Assembly (NCBI RefSeq): GCF_004363655.1 | Contig: NZ_SNZH01000019.1 | Coordinates: forward strand, 86,001-150,000 | DNA length: 64,000 nt | Direction of reading: 5' to 3' | DNA from: Tahibacter aquaticus | Lineage (GTDB): Bacteria; Pseudomonadota; Gammaproteobacteria; Xanthomonadales; Rhodanobacteraceae | In this document: positions 54,134 through 64,000 of the stretch, in pieces | How the letters are laid out: the number at the start of each line of letters is the position of its first letter | How positions within the stretch are numbered: position 1 is the first letter of the stretch | Notes under the pieces: model-generated | Database searches by the model: none | Told to the model about the DNA's origin: nothing | Seen by the model: only the letters and a program-made list of their open reading frames with translations | Position numbers and translations under genes: made by a program

Positions 54134-57100
54134 CACTGCAACGGAATGCCTCTCCCCGCTCCTTCCGCCTGGCCACTGCGGCCTGGACCTTCGCCGCCAC
54201 CGCCTTGCTGGCGCTGGCCGCCGCCCAGGCCGGCGACCGCCCGGCAGCGGCGCTGTCGCCGCGCGAGGCCGTCGCTGATGCCCTGCTGCGCGGCATCGAT
54301 GCGCGCGCCGCACTGGCCGAGGCACTGGCCCGCGATGCCGACTCGCCGGCCACCCGGCAGCAGCAGTACCAGGCTACGCGACAGCGCCTGGAAAACAGCG
54401 CCATCGCCGGCTTCTCGCGCCAGGCACAGCAGCTGCGCGCCAGCCTGGCCAGCGCGGCTACGCCGACGCGCAAAGCCTTCGACCCAGCCCGGCGCAACGC
54501 ATTGCTGCAGCAGGTCGATGCCCTGCAGGCCCAGGGCCTGCTGCTGCAGGGCAGCCTGGAAAAAAGCGACAAATTACCTAACGGAAAAAGCGCCACGCCC
54601 AGCCCGTTCGCGCGCGAACGCCGCCAGGCGCTGGCCGCCTGGCTGAACCAGATCGGCGCCGCCAGCGACAGCCTGCGCACGACGCTGCAAAGCCTGCCCG
54701 AAGGGCGCGCGCCCGGCATAGCCGTTTTCGCCGAACTCGACCAACTGCTGGCCGCCGATGCCCAGGCCGAGCAGGCGCCGGTCTACGGCGCCGCCGTGCT
54801 GCCGGTACACCGGCCGCGGCTGCCGGCGCGGGAACCGGCGACCGCGCCGGCCGTGATACCCAGCTATGCCGATGCCGAACACGACATCGAGCCCCAGCCG
54901 GCCGACTACGCCGCCACGCCGGATGCCCCGCTGTCGCCGGCCGTGCTGGCCAAGGCACGCAGCCTGGACAACGACTACACGCGCATCGTCGACTTCGTGC
55001 GCAGCAGCGTGAAGACGCGCTGGTACGCCGGCGCGCAGCAGGATGCCGACACCACCCTGCGCACCCTGAGCGGCAACGACGTCGACCAGGCCAGCCTGCT
55101 GATCGCCCTGCTGCGCGCCAGCCAGGCACCGGCGCGCTACGTGCGCGGCGTGCTGGAAGTCGACACCGCGCAGCTGGTGCAGTCGCTGGGCGTGCGCGAG
55201 GACAAGGTCGGCCTGGCCCTGGCCGCCGCCGGCGTCGCCCACAAGCCGGTGATCCGTGGCGGCCGCGTCGCGGCCTATGCCATCGAACACGTTTATGTTT
55301 CTGCCTATTTGCCTTTTTCCAATTATCGCGGCAGCGCGGCAGACCTGGCTGGCAAGGCCTGGATACCCCTGGCACCCGCGCTGAAGCCGCACCGGCTGAC
55401 CCCGGCCGGCGGTGCGCTGGCCCGCAGCGGCATCGATGCCGCGGCCTTCATCGACGAACACCTGGCCCAGCTGCGCGACGACTCGCCGCTGGATCGCCTG
55501 CGCAGCCAGATCGACAGCCGCCTCGCCGCACTGGCTACGCCGCTGAGCTACGAAAGCCAGCTGGCGGTGCATGCCGTCGCCGCCGCGCCGCTGCAACTGC
55601 TGCCGGCCAGCCTGCCGGCGGCCAGCGTCGCCGTCACCGGCGAATTCGCCGCACTGCCGGACGACCTGCGCCAGCAGGTGCGGCTGCTCGCGCGCAGCGG
55701 CAGCGACGAATCGGGCGCGGTCATTCTCGATGTGCAGCTGCCGGCGAGCCAGCTCGCCGGCCGCCGCATCACGCTGTCCTACCAGCCGGCCTCCATCGGC
55801 GACGGCGCCGTCGTCGATGCCCATGGCGGCATGAGTGCGACGCCGCCTTATCTGTTCCAGGTTCGCCCGGTATTGCAGATCGACGGCCTGGCGGCGCGCA
55901 TAGGCAGCGGCATACTCGACGCCGCTGCCGCGCATCGCCTCGACATCACCCTGAGCGGGCCCGCCGGCAGCACCGGCGCCAGCCAGCTGCTCACTGCCGG
56001 CGGCTATGCCGCCATCGCGCTGGATACCCAGGCCGACGCGGAACTGCCGCAACCCGATGCGCCCCTGCCCGGCGACAACGAACAGCGCGCCGCGCGCGTA
56101 CTGGCCAACCTGGGCGCGCGCTACCTCAGCAACTGGAACCGCGACGACGACGAACTGGCACGCCTGCTCGGCGTCGGCCTCGTGCGTCCCTTCCCCAGCG
56201 CCGTGCTGGTCATCAACCAATACCGCATCGAGCGCAGCGGTGGGCTGGCCCAGGCGATGCAGTGGCGCGGCGTCGCGCTGGATGCCGCGCTGCGGCCGGC
56301 CGAAGCCTTTGCCCATGTCGACGCCGCCGGCGCCGAAAGCGACTGGACTGCGCTGTCGGCACTGCAGGGCTCCAGCCTCGAACATCGCGTATTCGAGCAG
56401 CAATGGCATGTCGACAGCCTGTCCGCCGACAAGGGGCTGGCGCTGGCTCGCGCCCAGAACATTCCCATCCTTACCCTCAACGCCGCCAGCGGTAGCGGCG
56501 GCGTGAACCAGCCGCCCGCCGTCATCGCCGCCGTAAACGCCTGGCTGGCGCGCGGCTACGTTGTTGACATTGCAAAAAATCCACTGACCCTGCAGGCCTG
56601 GACCGGCGCGGTCTGGCGCGTGCGCAACCTGCCCACCGGCGAAGCCGGCTATTTCATCGCCGGCAATCTGGCCGGCGGCTCCACCGCCATGCCGCCGGAG
56701 CTGTGGTACCTGCAAGACCTGGTGCAATGGCTGGGCGATCCCTACGCCCTACCGCTCAACGAAGACCCCATGGCAGGCGCCATCCTTACGCTCGACGCCG
56801 ACAGCCAGTACCAGATGACGCCCGCCGGCCAGGCCCTGCCGCGGCCCCTGCGCGCCATCGTGCTGGATGCAGGAGGACGGCCGGTCAAGGGCGCCGCCGT
56901 CACCTTCGCACCGCTGACCCCGAACGGCCATTTCCCCGGCGTCGCCGACGGCGAATCCGCGCTGGTGCTGACCGACGCCCGCGGCGTGGCCAGCATCGGC
57001 TTCGTCACCGGTGCAAAGATCCTTGACGGCGCAGCGGACTACATTCATCGGCCGAACCAGCCGGAACCCGAGTTGGTCGGACGCCACTGGATTCACGTCT

Positions 57101-60100
57101 CGGCCCAATCGGCGATGGGGCCCATCGTCGCGGGCAATTCCTTTTTTGCCGACGCCACGGCCGGCGCAGCAACGCGACTGGAGCTGACGACGCCGAACAC
57201 CGAGCTGTCCACCGGCGTTCTGTTCGGCCGTCTTTATCTCGATGCGTTCGATGCCAACAGCAACCTCGTTTCCAACGTGCCGCTCAACATCAGCATCGAG
57301 AGCGACTACACCGTTGCGCCGCAATGCCCGCTGTCGTCCCAGCGCATCGACGGCGCCTTGTTCATCCACGGCGACTGTCCGACCAACCAGAGCATCCTCA
57401 CCGGACATGCCTGCACTCGCCAGCAGATCGGTTCCCTGCATTCGCGGCCAGACGGCATCACCCTGGGCGTGACGCCCGGCAATGCCAACACCACCGCGCG
57501 CTACACCGTACGCGCCACGTCGCCCGGCCTGTCCAAGCAGATCGTGTTCAGCAATGAAGCGCCGGTCTGCAACGCCGGCCCGGGCAGCATTTTCTGGCAT
57601 TTCGTCTGGTATGACGGGCACCGGCTATCGCCCGATTCAGACTACGAATTCATCGTCGCCGCGGCGCCGCTGAACCAGCTGTTTCCGCGCAGCTTCGGCA
57701 TCGAGTCGTACCGCTACGCGATCAACGTGCAGACCAACACGATCCAATGGACCCGTGACGGAACCTATCCCCTGGTAGTCAAGGACGCGCTTTTCGGCAC
57801 GGTCGAAAACCTGCGCTACAACAGCGGTGCCGTCGGTATTACCCGCTTCGAGATCCGCGCCGGCAGCGAGCCCGGCCCGGTGGAGATCTGGCTGGGTTCG
57901 CCCGATTCGGTTACGCCGAAATACATCCACTTCGGCTCGGCGATTTCGCTGCACGCGCCTGTGGTCACGCCCAACCCGCTTCCGCTGACGCCGTTCTCGA
58001 CCACCGCCGCACCGACCAACCTCAAGGCCAGCTTCGACCGCAACGACTACACCGCCGGCACGTCGCAACTGCAGATCCGCGTCGATGGCGAGCCCATAGC
58101 CGCCTGCTATTACGCCCGCCTCAACACCGGCACTTCCTGCAGCTTCGACCACGGCCTGCAGATCGACCGCACGCGCAGCTACGAAGCCGCCATCGTCATC
58201 AACGAAGGCACGCCGTATCGCCTGGAAGCCACCCGTCCGCTGCCGTTCGAGCAGGGCATCGTCGCCGGCTACGGCGTGCTGCCGCCGGCCGTGGCGGCGC
58301 CGCTGAACGCACCCGCGGCAACCGCGGCGAAACAGGCAAAAGACAGCCCGCTCGATCTGGTCGGCCTGTTGCAGAGCCGCTTCCCGAAAAACATCGCGAT
58401 GAACCAGGACGTCGAAGTGTCCGCCGGCTACGCCTGCCTGCAGGGCCGCCGCTTCGGCTATCTGCTGAGCCAGGACGCCACCGTGTCGCTGGCCTTCTTC
58501 CGCCGGGACGGCCAGGGCAATACCAGCCCGATTGCCGCCTGGAAACCGCTGGACGGCGTTGCCCTGCCGGCCGGCCTGCACGACCTGCAGATCGATCCGC
58601 GCGAACTGGCGCTGGGCGAATACAAGTTCGAGCTGCGCGCGGTCAACAGCGCCGGCGAAGAAGAACTGCACGAAGGCACCGCCAGCAACCACGTGCAGCG
58701 GCGCGATTCGCTCACCCTGTCGCATCCTTTTGTGAAAGGTGTAGACCTGTACTCTGGCGGCGCGGTGATTGGCGAGGAAGACATCGCCATCGGCGGCCGC
58801 GGCCCCGGCATCAAGCTGGAACGCACCTATTCCAGCCACGGCGGCGAACAGATCGGCTTCCTCGGCCGCGGCTGGAACACGGCGCTGGACGGCCAAGTGC
58901 TGCGCACCGACTGCGACGAGCGCATCGTCGTAGGTATCGGCGGCCAGGGCCAGCGCTTTCGCCCCAGCGGCGTGCTGCCCGACGGCAGCCAGACCTTCAC
59001 CGCCCTGCACGGCTACCACGGCACCCTGCTGCAGCGCGGCGATACCTACGATTTCCACGGCCGCGACGGCCTGCACTACCACTACAGCCAGGCCGACCTC
59101 GGCGGTCCGCGCATCAGCTATGTGCAAGACAGCAACGGCAATCGGGTCAGCTACCGCTGGGAAATGAACCAGGGCACGCCGCGCGTGAGCAGCATTACCG
59201 ATGCCAGCGGGCGCGAAGTCAGCCTGGTCTACGAGGTGGTGCGCAACCAGCGCCAGTCCTACGGCATCGACATTGAGGAAGTGTATACATTGCTGAAGGA
59301 AATCCGCGGACCGCTGGGCCTGCGCATTGCCTACGACTACGACAGCAAAGCCAACCTGAGCCGGGTTACCCGTACCGACGCCAGCACCAAGGGCCGCCGC
59401 GTCAGCGGCTACACCTACCAGGACTTCGGCGGCATCTTCCACGCTGCACCCGACGGCAGCCCGAGCTATTTCCACTTCGGCCATCGCCTGAAGACTGCGC
59501 GCGACGAGGTCGGCGGCGGCATACGCCGCTACGAGTACCAGTTGGGCTGGTCTGGCGTGCGCGTCGGCGACAACGCCCTGGACGTGCTGTACCTGCCCGA
59601 GCAGCGCGTGCGCCAGGTCACCGAGGCCGACAACAGCGTGACCGCCTTCAACTACAGCGGCCTGCGCGGCCTGGGTGCGGTCACCACCGACATCACCGAC
59701 CCGCGCCAGAAATCTATCCACTACGCCATGAACCCCCAGGGCGGTGCCGAACTCGTACGCGACGAGGCCGGCGAAACCCGCACCGTCTGGAACCTGGTGC
59801 ATCGCCAGCCTGCGACGATCACCGACGCCCTGAATACCGTCAGCGAATTCGGCTACGACGACTACGGCAACAAGACCAGCGAAACCGTCACGCGCAACGG
59901 CCAGACGCTGACGCGCAACTGGACCTGGTATGCGCCGGGCGACTTCTTCGCGCCCTACCTGACCGACCGCGTCAAGACCGCGACCGACGCGCGCCGGATC
60001 GTCACCAGCTACACCTACGACCCGAACGGCAACCCGGCAACCACCGAGCGCGGCGGCATCACGACCATCGACGTTTTCGGCGGCGGCGGCGACCACATCC

Positions 60101-63100
60101 GGCATACCGACGGCGACAGCAACCTGTGGGAATTCCGCTACGACGCCTACGGCTATCCGCAGGTCGCCTCCACGCCGCTGCGCAAAATCAGCCGGACCGA
60201 ATTCGACGCCCTGGGCCGCAAACGCAGCGAAACCGATCCGAACGGCCACAAGACCAGCTGGGAATACGACGCACGCAACCGCGTAGTGTTGACGACTTAT
60301 CCCGGCGACGACAAGGAAACGCGGCTCTACGAAGACACGCTGCGCCGTCTCACCATCACCAACCCGCGCAATATCCCCACCGTACAGAACTTCGACGCGA
60401 TGGGCCGCCTGCTCACCGAGAGCGTGGCCGACGGCATGCGCGAGCTCAGCTACGACGACAACGGCAATATCCTGAGCCAGACCGACTTCGCCGGCCACAA
60501 GACCAGCTTCGCCTACGACGCGGTGAATCGCCTGGAGCGCAAGCACGAATGGGCCGACGAATCCCTGCAGCGCACGACCATCTACGCCTACGACGCGCTG
60601 GGACACGTCACCGCCGAAACCGTCGGCGAAGGCCCCGATGCCAGCGTCGACACGCGCCGGCGCGAATACCGCTACGAACATCCCACCTACGCACGCACCC
60701 ACGTGCGCGCCGAACTCGTCACCGAACAAGGCTCACGCTGGCTGGAAGAAATCACGGCCTACGATGCCAACGGCAACCCGCTCTCCACCACCGACGCGCT
60801 GCTGCGCACGACCACGCGCGAATTCGACAACCTCGATCGCCTGAAAGTGGAAACCGCGCCGCTGGGCCGCGTCACCCGCTACGACTATGACAACCGCGGC
60901 AACAAGCGTTTCGAAACGCGCCTGAACCCGGGCGGTTCCGGCACGCAGGTGCGCGAATGGCGCTACGACAACGACGGCCGCCAGACCGACAGCATCGATG
61001 CCGAAGGCAAGCTGCGCCGCGTGGAATACGACAACGCGCGCAATATCACCGCGCGCATCGATGCCCGCGGCTATCGCACCAGCTACCGCTACGACGACCG
61101 CAACAACCTGGTCGAGGAAAGCGGCCCGGAAGCCGGCCAGCTGACCAGCTACGACTACGACGCCAACAACAACCGCATCGGCGAAACCTGGTCCAACGGC
61201 CGCGTGCTGAGCCGCAGCTACGACGCGCGCGACCGCCTGTGGGTCAGCAGCGACCAGCAAGGCGTCATCGAAACCCGCAGCTACTGGCCCGACGGCCTGC
61301 TGCGCAGCGTCACCGATGCCGAAGGCCGCCTCACGCGCCAGTTCCACGACGGCCTGCACCGGCTCTACCGCGAAGAACTGCCCGGCACGTCGCCGCGTCC
61401 GCGCCGCTTCGGCCACAGCATCCACGGCGAGGTGGTCAGCGAAACCGATCCGCTCGACCACACCACGATTCACGCCTATGACAGCCTGGGCCGCAAGACC
61501 TCAAGCACCGCGCCTACCGTCGAGAACATCACGGCCACCGCCACCACGCGCTACGACGACGTCGGCAACGTGCTGGAACAGACCGATGCACTGAATCAAT
61601 CCACGCAGTTCTTCTACAACGCCCTCAACCAGCGCATCGCGCAGACCGATCCGCAGGCCTGTGCCGAAGCGCATTCCGGCCAGCCCGCCGGCAGCGACTG
61701 CCACCAGCACTGGCTCTACGACGCCCTGGGCAACGTGCTGTCGCATACCGACCGCCGCGGCATCGTCAGCATCGGCGCCTACGACCGGGAAAACCGCCTC
61801 AAGGGCCAGTCCCGCGACGGCCTGATCGTGCAGACCCTCGACTACGACGACCAGGGCAACCTGGCCAAGCAGTGGGACGCGGAAAACCGCCTGACCACCT
61901 TCGACTACGACCAGGCCAACCGCAAAACCGCCGCGCAGCGCGCCGGCCTGGCCGAGGAAAGCTGGACCTATACCCCGCTCAACGACGTCGACACCCACGT
62001 CGATGCCGACGGCTACCCGACCACCTACCGCTACACCCTGCGCCGCCTGCTCGACAGCGAAACCCGCGCCGGCGAAACCACCAGCTACACCTACGACGAC
62101 AGCGGCAAGCTCACCGGCCGCCAGCGCCCGCTGGGCGAAGCCTGGACCTGGGCCTTCGACTACGACGCCGCCGGCCGCCTGGCCACCGTCACCGACCCGC
62201 TGCAGCACAGCACCGTCTTCGGCTACGACGACGCCGACAATCGCACGCGCATCACCGATGCCAACGACCACTACACCCAGTTCCACTACGACGAACGCAA
62301 CCGCCTCAGCGGCAAGACCTACCCCGGCGGCGCGAACTGGCAATGGCGCTACGACGCCAACAGCAACCGCACCCGCAGCGAATCGCCCATCGGCCGCGTC
62401 AGCACCACCACCTACGACGGACTCAATCGCGCCGAGCTGACCACCTTCGTTGCCGCACCGGCCGGCGAAGTACAAAGTACCCAATTGCACTACGACGGCA
62501 ACAACAACGTCGTGCGCATCGAGGAAACCAGCAGCAGCGGCACACGCAGCGAAACCCGCAGCTACGACGCCTTCGACCGCGCCGACGGCGTAACCGACAG
62601 CAACGGCCGCAGCCTCGCCTACCGCTACGACGACGTCGGCAACCGCACCGAGCGCACCGACCCGGACCGCCAGACCACCGTCTGGACCTACAACGACCTG
62701 AACCAGAACATCCGCGTCTTCACCCCCGGCCTGGGCACCACCCAGCAGGAACACACCCCGGCCGGCCGCCTGCGCCTGATCACCCGGCCCGACGGTTCCC
62801 TCACCCGCCAGACGTACAACGACAGCGGGCGCCTGGAAACCATCGTCCACGAAAAAGCCGGCAGCACCGTCGCCAGCTACCGCTACACCTACGACCTCAA
62901 CGGCAACCGCAAGCAGCAGCACGAGACCAACGGCGCCGCCAGCAGCAACGCGACCCAGCTCACCACCTACAGCTACGACAACGCCGACCGTCTTGAGGCC
63001 GTCGCCGAACCCGGCCGCACCACCACCTACACCCTCGACACCGTCGGCAACCGCACCAACGAGCGCGTCGTCAACGCCGGCAACATCGCCATCAGCGATT

Positions 63101-64000
63101 CCACCCTGGTCTACAACGACCGCGACCAGCTCACCAGTCGCAACGACACGCTCGCCAACGTTAACCTCGTACAGACCTGGGACGACAACGGCAACCTGAA
63201 AACCCAGACCGTCAACGGCGGTACACCGCGCGTCTACACCTACGACGCCCGCGACCGCATGATCGGCCTCAACGCCGGCCCCGGCACGGCATTGAGCTTC
63301 GCCTACCACCCCGACGGCCTGCGCCGCGAAAAGACCAGCACCAGCGGCACCACCCGCTACCACTACGACGACCAGAGCCTGCTCGCCGAAACCAACGCCA
63401 TCGGCAACACCGTGCGCCAGTACCACTACAGCGCCGAGCAGTTGATTGCGGAGACCAAAGCTGGCACCACACCGGTCCATCGCCAGTACCTGCTCGACGC
63501 GCTGCGGTCACCGATTGCGCTGCTCACCCAGCAAGGCGCCGTCAGCGCGCGCACGAGCTATGACGCGTTTGGGGAGATACGGGCGCAGGTGGGCGTAGGT
63601 GGCGCGTTGGTCACGCCTCAGCGCGACCAAGCCAATGCCGAGCTGGTCAGTGGCGATGAGCAGAGCTTCGGGTTTACGGGCTATGTGAAGGACACGGAGT
63701 CGGGGCTGTACTACGCCAAGGCGCGGTACTACGACCCCGCGACGGGGCGGTTCAATACGGAGGATCCCGAGGCGGGCAAGGATATGGAGCCGCCGAGTTT
63801 GCATCGGTATTTGTATGCCTATGCGAATCCGACGGCTTATGTCGATCCAACCGGACGCTGCGCAAACAACATCTGCCTACTGAACTACGTGTACGCGTAC
63901 TCGAAGACGCCCGAGCAGCGGACTGCCGCAACTCGAACAATACTCAACACAGAACCAACCGTTGGCCGTATATATGGTGCGGCACAGCCGGTCTATCAGA
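54130..64000 (+). CDS. RHS-repeat protein, 3' end outside the window
   Basis: The frame stays open for 3,290 codons to the window edge. It begins at an ATG overlapping the previous stop (ATGA). A signal peptide (about 1-35) leads to a helical region, then a transglutaminase-like domain (about 274-391) whose catalytic residues are replaced. A bacterial Ig-like (Big_1/invasin-type) domain lies near 900-965. A DUF6531-type start of the RHS shell is near 1525-1570. RHS/YD repeats (YDxxGNxxxxTD) run from about 1650 to 3150. The core motif RYYDPATGRF is at about 3199, followed by NPTAYVDPTGR at about 3240. The final 47 residues (CANNICLLNYVYAYSKTPEQ onward) are the variable C-terminus, normally a toxin, cut off here. 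Family knowledge: the RHS shell encapsulates and delivers its C-terminal domain. Confidence 0.95.
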   Translation, partial: MTLQRNASPRSFRLATAAWTFAATALLALAAAQAGDRPAAALSPREAVADALLRGIDARAALAEALARDADSPATRQQQYQATRQRLENSAIAGFSRQAQQLRASLASAATPTRKAFDPARRNALLQQVDALQAQGLLLQGSLEKSDKLPNGKSATPSPFARERRQALAAWLNQIGAASDSLRTTLQSLPEGRAPGIAVFAELDQLLAADAQAEQAPVYGAAVLPVHRPRLPAREPATAPAVIPSYADAEHDIEPQPADYAATPDAPLSPAVLAKARSLDNDYTRIVDFVRSSVKTRWYAGAQQDADTTLRTLSGNDVDQASLLIALLRASQAPARYVRGVLEVDTAQLVQSLGVREDKVGLALAAAGVAHKPVIRGGRVAAYAIEHVYVSAYLPFSNYRGSAADLAGKAWIPLAPALKPHRLTPAGGALARSGIDAAAFIDEHLAQLRDDSPLDRLRSQIDSRLAALATPLSYESQLAVHAVAAAPLQLLPASLPAASVAVTGEFAALPDDLRQQVRLLARSGSDESGAVILDVQLPASQLAGRRITLSYQPASIGDGAVVDAHGGMSATPPYLFQVRPVLQIDGLAARIGSGILDAAAAHRLDITLSGPAGSTGASQLLTAGGYAAIALDTQADAELPQPDAPLPGDNEQRAARVLANLGARYLSNWNRDDDELARLLGVGLVRPFPSAVLVINQYRIERSGGLAQAMQWRGVALDAALRPAEAFAHVDAAGAESDWTALSALQGSSLEHRVFEQQWHVDSLSADKGLALARAQNIPILTLNAASGSGGVNQPPAVIAAVNAWLARGYVVDIAKNPLTLQAWTGAVWRVRNLPTGEAGYFIAGNLAGGSTAMPPELWYLQDLVQWLGDPYALPLNEDPMAGAILTLDADSQYQMTPAGQALPRPLRAIVLDAGGRPVKGAAVTFAPLTPNGHFPGVADGESALVLTDARGVASIGFVTGAKILDGAADYIHRPNQPEPELVGRHWIHVSAQSAMGPIVAGNSFFADATAGAATRLELTTPNTELSTGVLFGRLYLDAFDANSNLVSNVPLNISIESDYTVAPQCPLSSQRIDGALFIHGDCPTNQSILTGHACTRQQIGSLHSRPDGITLGVTPGNANTTARYTVRATSPGLSKQIVFSNEAPVCNAGPGSIFWHFVWYDGHRLSPDSDYEFIVAAAPLNQLFPRSFGIESYRYAINVQTNTIQWTRDGTYPLVVKDALFGTVENLRYNSGAVGITRFEIRAGSEPGPVEIWLGSPDSVTPKYIHFGSAISLHAPVVTPNPLPLTPFSTTAAPTNLKASFDRNDYTAGTSQLQIRVDGEPIAACYYARLNTGTSCSFDHGLQIDRTRSYEAAIVINEGTPYRLEATRPLPFEQGIVAGYGVLPPAVAAPLNAPAATAAKQAKDSPLDLVGLLQSRFPKNIAMNQDVEVSAGYACLQGRRFGYLLSQDATVSLAFFRRDGQGNTSPIAAWKPLDGVALPAGLHDLQIDPRELALGEYKFELRAVNSAGEEELHEGTASNHVQRRDSLTLSHPFVKGVDLYSGGAVIGEEDIAIGGRGPGIKLERTYSSHGGEQIGFLGRGWNTALDGQVLRTDCDERIVVGIGGQGQRFRPSGVLPDGSQTFTALHGYHGTLLQRGDTYDFHGRDGLHYHYSQADLGGPRISYVQDSNGNRVSYRWEMNQGTPRVSSITDASGREVSLVYEVVRNQRQSYGIDIEEVYTLLKEIRGPLGLRIAYDYDSKANLSRVTRTDASTKGRRVSGYTYQDFGGIFHAAPDGSPSYFHFGHRLKTARDEVGGGIRRYEYQLGWSGVRVGDNALDVLYLPEQRVRQVTEADNSVTAFNYSGLRGLGAVTTDITDPRQKSIHYAMNPQGGAELVRDEAGETRTVWNLVHRQPATITDALNTVSEFGYDDYGNKTSETVTRNGQTLTRNWTWYAPGDFFAPYLTDRVKTATDARRIVTSYTYDPNGNPATTERGGITTIDVFGGGGDHIRHTDGDSNLWEFRYDAYGYPQVASTPLRKISRTEFDALGRKRSETDPNGHKTSWEYDARNRVVLTTYPGDDKETRLYEDTLRRLTITNPRNIPTVQNFDAMGRLLTESVADGMRELSYDDNGNILSQTDFAGHKTSFAYDAVNRLERKHEWADESLQRTTIYAYDALGHVTAETVGEGPDASVDTRRREYRYEHPTYARTHVRAELVTEQGSRWLEEITAYDANGNPLSTTDALLRTTTREFDNLDRLKVETAPLGRVTRYDYDNRGNKRFETRLNPGGSGTQVREWRYDNDGRQTDSIDAEGKLRRVEYDNARNITARIDARGYRTSYRYDDRNNLVEESGPEAGQLTSYDYDANNNRIGETWSNGRVLSRSYDARDRLWVSSDQQGVIETRSYWPDGLLRSVTDAEGRLTRQFHDGLHRLYREELPGTSPRPRRFGHSIHGEVVSETDPLDHTTIHAYDSLGRKTSSTAPTVENITATATTRYDDVGNVLEQTDALNQSTQFFYNALNQRIAQTDPQACAEAHSGQPAGSDCHQHWLYDALGNVLSHTDRRGIVSIGAYDRENRLKGQSRDGLIVQTLDYDDQGNLAKQWDAENRLTTFDYDQANRKTAAQRAGLAEESWTYTPLNDVDTHVDADGYPTTYRYTLRRLLDSETRAGETTSYTYDDSGKLTGRQRPLGEAWTWAFDYDAAGRLATVTDPLQHSTVFGYDDADNRTRITDANDHYTQFHYDERNRLSGKTYPGGANWQWRYDANSNRTRSESPIGRVSTTTYDGLNRAELTTFVAAPAGEVQSTQLHYDGNNNVVRIEETSSSGTRSETRSYDAFDRADGVTDSNGRSLAYRYDDVGNRTERTDPDRQTTVWTYNDLNQNIRVFTPGLGTTQQEHTPAGRLRLITRPDGSLTRQTYNDSGRLETIVHEKAGSTVASYRYTYDLNGNRKQQHETNGAASSNATQLTTYSYDNADRLEAVAEPGRTTTYTLDTVGNRTNERVVNAGNIAISDSTLVYNDRDQLTSRNDTLANVNLVQTWDDNGNLKTQTVNGGTPRVYTYDARDRMIGLNAGPGTALSFAYHPDGLRREKTSTSGTTRYHYDDQSLLAETNAIGNTVRQYHYSAEQLIAETKAGTTPVHRQYLLDALRSPIALLTQQGAVSARTSYDAFGEIRAQVGVGGALVTPQRDQANAELVSGDEQSFGFTGYVKDTESGLYYAKARYYDPATGRFNTEDPEAGKDMEPPSLHRYLYAYANPTAYVDPTGRCANNICLLNYVYAYSKTPEQRTAATRTILNTEPTVGRIYGAAQPVYQ

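Noticed and set aside
57637-60729. Minus-strand open frame of 1,030 codons opposite the RHS gene
   Set aside because: It is a mirror of the RHS coding frame. The repeated VVVA and VGVA strings are reverse images of YD repeats, and no family is recognisable.

Overview
The window is G+C-rich proteobacterial chromosome with tightly packed genes. The gene set (DUF6164, DUF6265, a DUF4401/GDYXXLXY remnant, an HU protein with an Ala/Lys-rich tail, an Oar-type TonB receptor) suggests a gammaproteobacterium of the Xanthomonadales/Lysobacterales, perhaps Rhodanobacteraceae. This placement is inferred from protein flavour only. I saw no tRNA, rRNA, CRISPR array, transposase or prophage gene.

1-16.8 kb is mostly housekeeping and small hypothetical genes: a cut-off secreted protein, rlmKL with an overlapping hydrolase, an AmpD-like amidase overlapping an NlpC/P60 lipoprotein, slyD, a YkvA-type protein, DUF6265, an NTF2-like protein, a YcaQ-type winged-helix protein, a class A acid phosphatase, a DUF4345 protein, a class 3 lipase, a DeaD RNA helicase with an unusual low-complexity tail, an EF-hand protein and an FAD/NAD(P)-binding protein.

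17-30.6 kb looks like one physiological unit for taking up and breaking down cell-wall peptides. A minus-strand arm encodes a transglutaminase-like periplasmic protein, a TonB-dependent receptor and a penicillin-binding-protein-like serine hydrolase. A divergent plus-strand arm encodes a DUF819 permease, an SH3-NlpC/P60 lipoprotein, an L-Ala-D/L-Glu epimerase with its DxD specificity motif, a MurR/RpiR regulator, a YkuD-type L,D-transpeptidase and a dicarboxylate/amino-acid symporter. A strong-looking promoter with an overlapping inverted repeat lies between the arms. The joint role is inference; the individual families are clear.

30.6-36.6 kb holds a DUF1311 protein, an amidohydrolase, a decayed GDYXXLXY gene, an HU-like protein, DUF6164, and several repeat-rich intergenic stretches.

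36.6-64 kb is a giant two-gene locus. A 5,836-residue secreted protein has an N-terminal HELMH metallopeptidase-like region, an alpha/alpha-toroid-like region, and dozens of CARDB, FlgD-Ig-like, Ig-like and FN3 modules. Its stop codon overlaps the start of an RHS-repeat protein of at least 3,290 residues that runs off the window edge just after the conserved RHS core, where the variable (usually toxic) C-terminal region begins.

Several families of intergenic palindromes recur: hairpins built on GGTGCAAT/ATTGCACC, CCTCTCCCC-type perfect palindromes, and the CCCTCCCCTTCAAGG inverted pair. Two of these elements interrupt the cell-wall-peptide arm.
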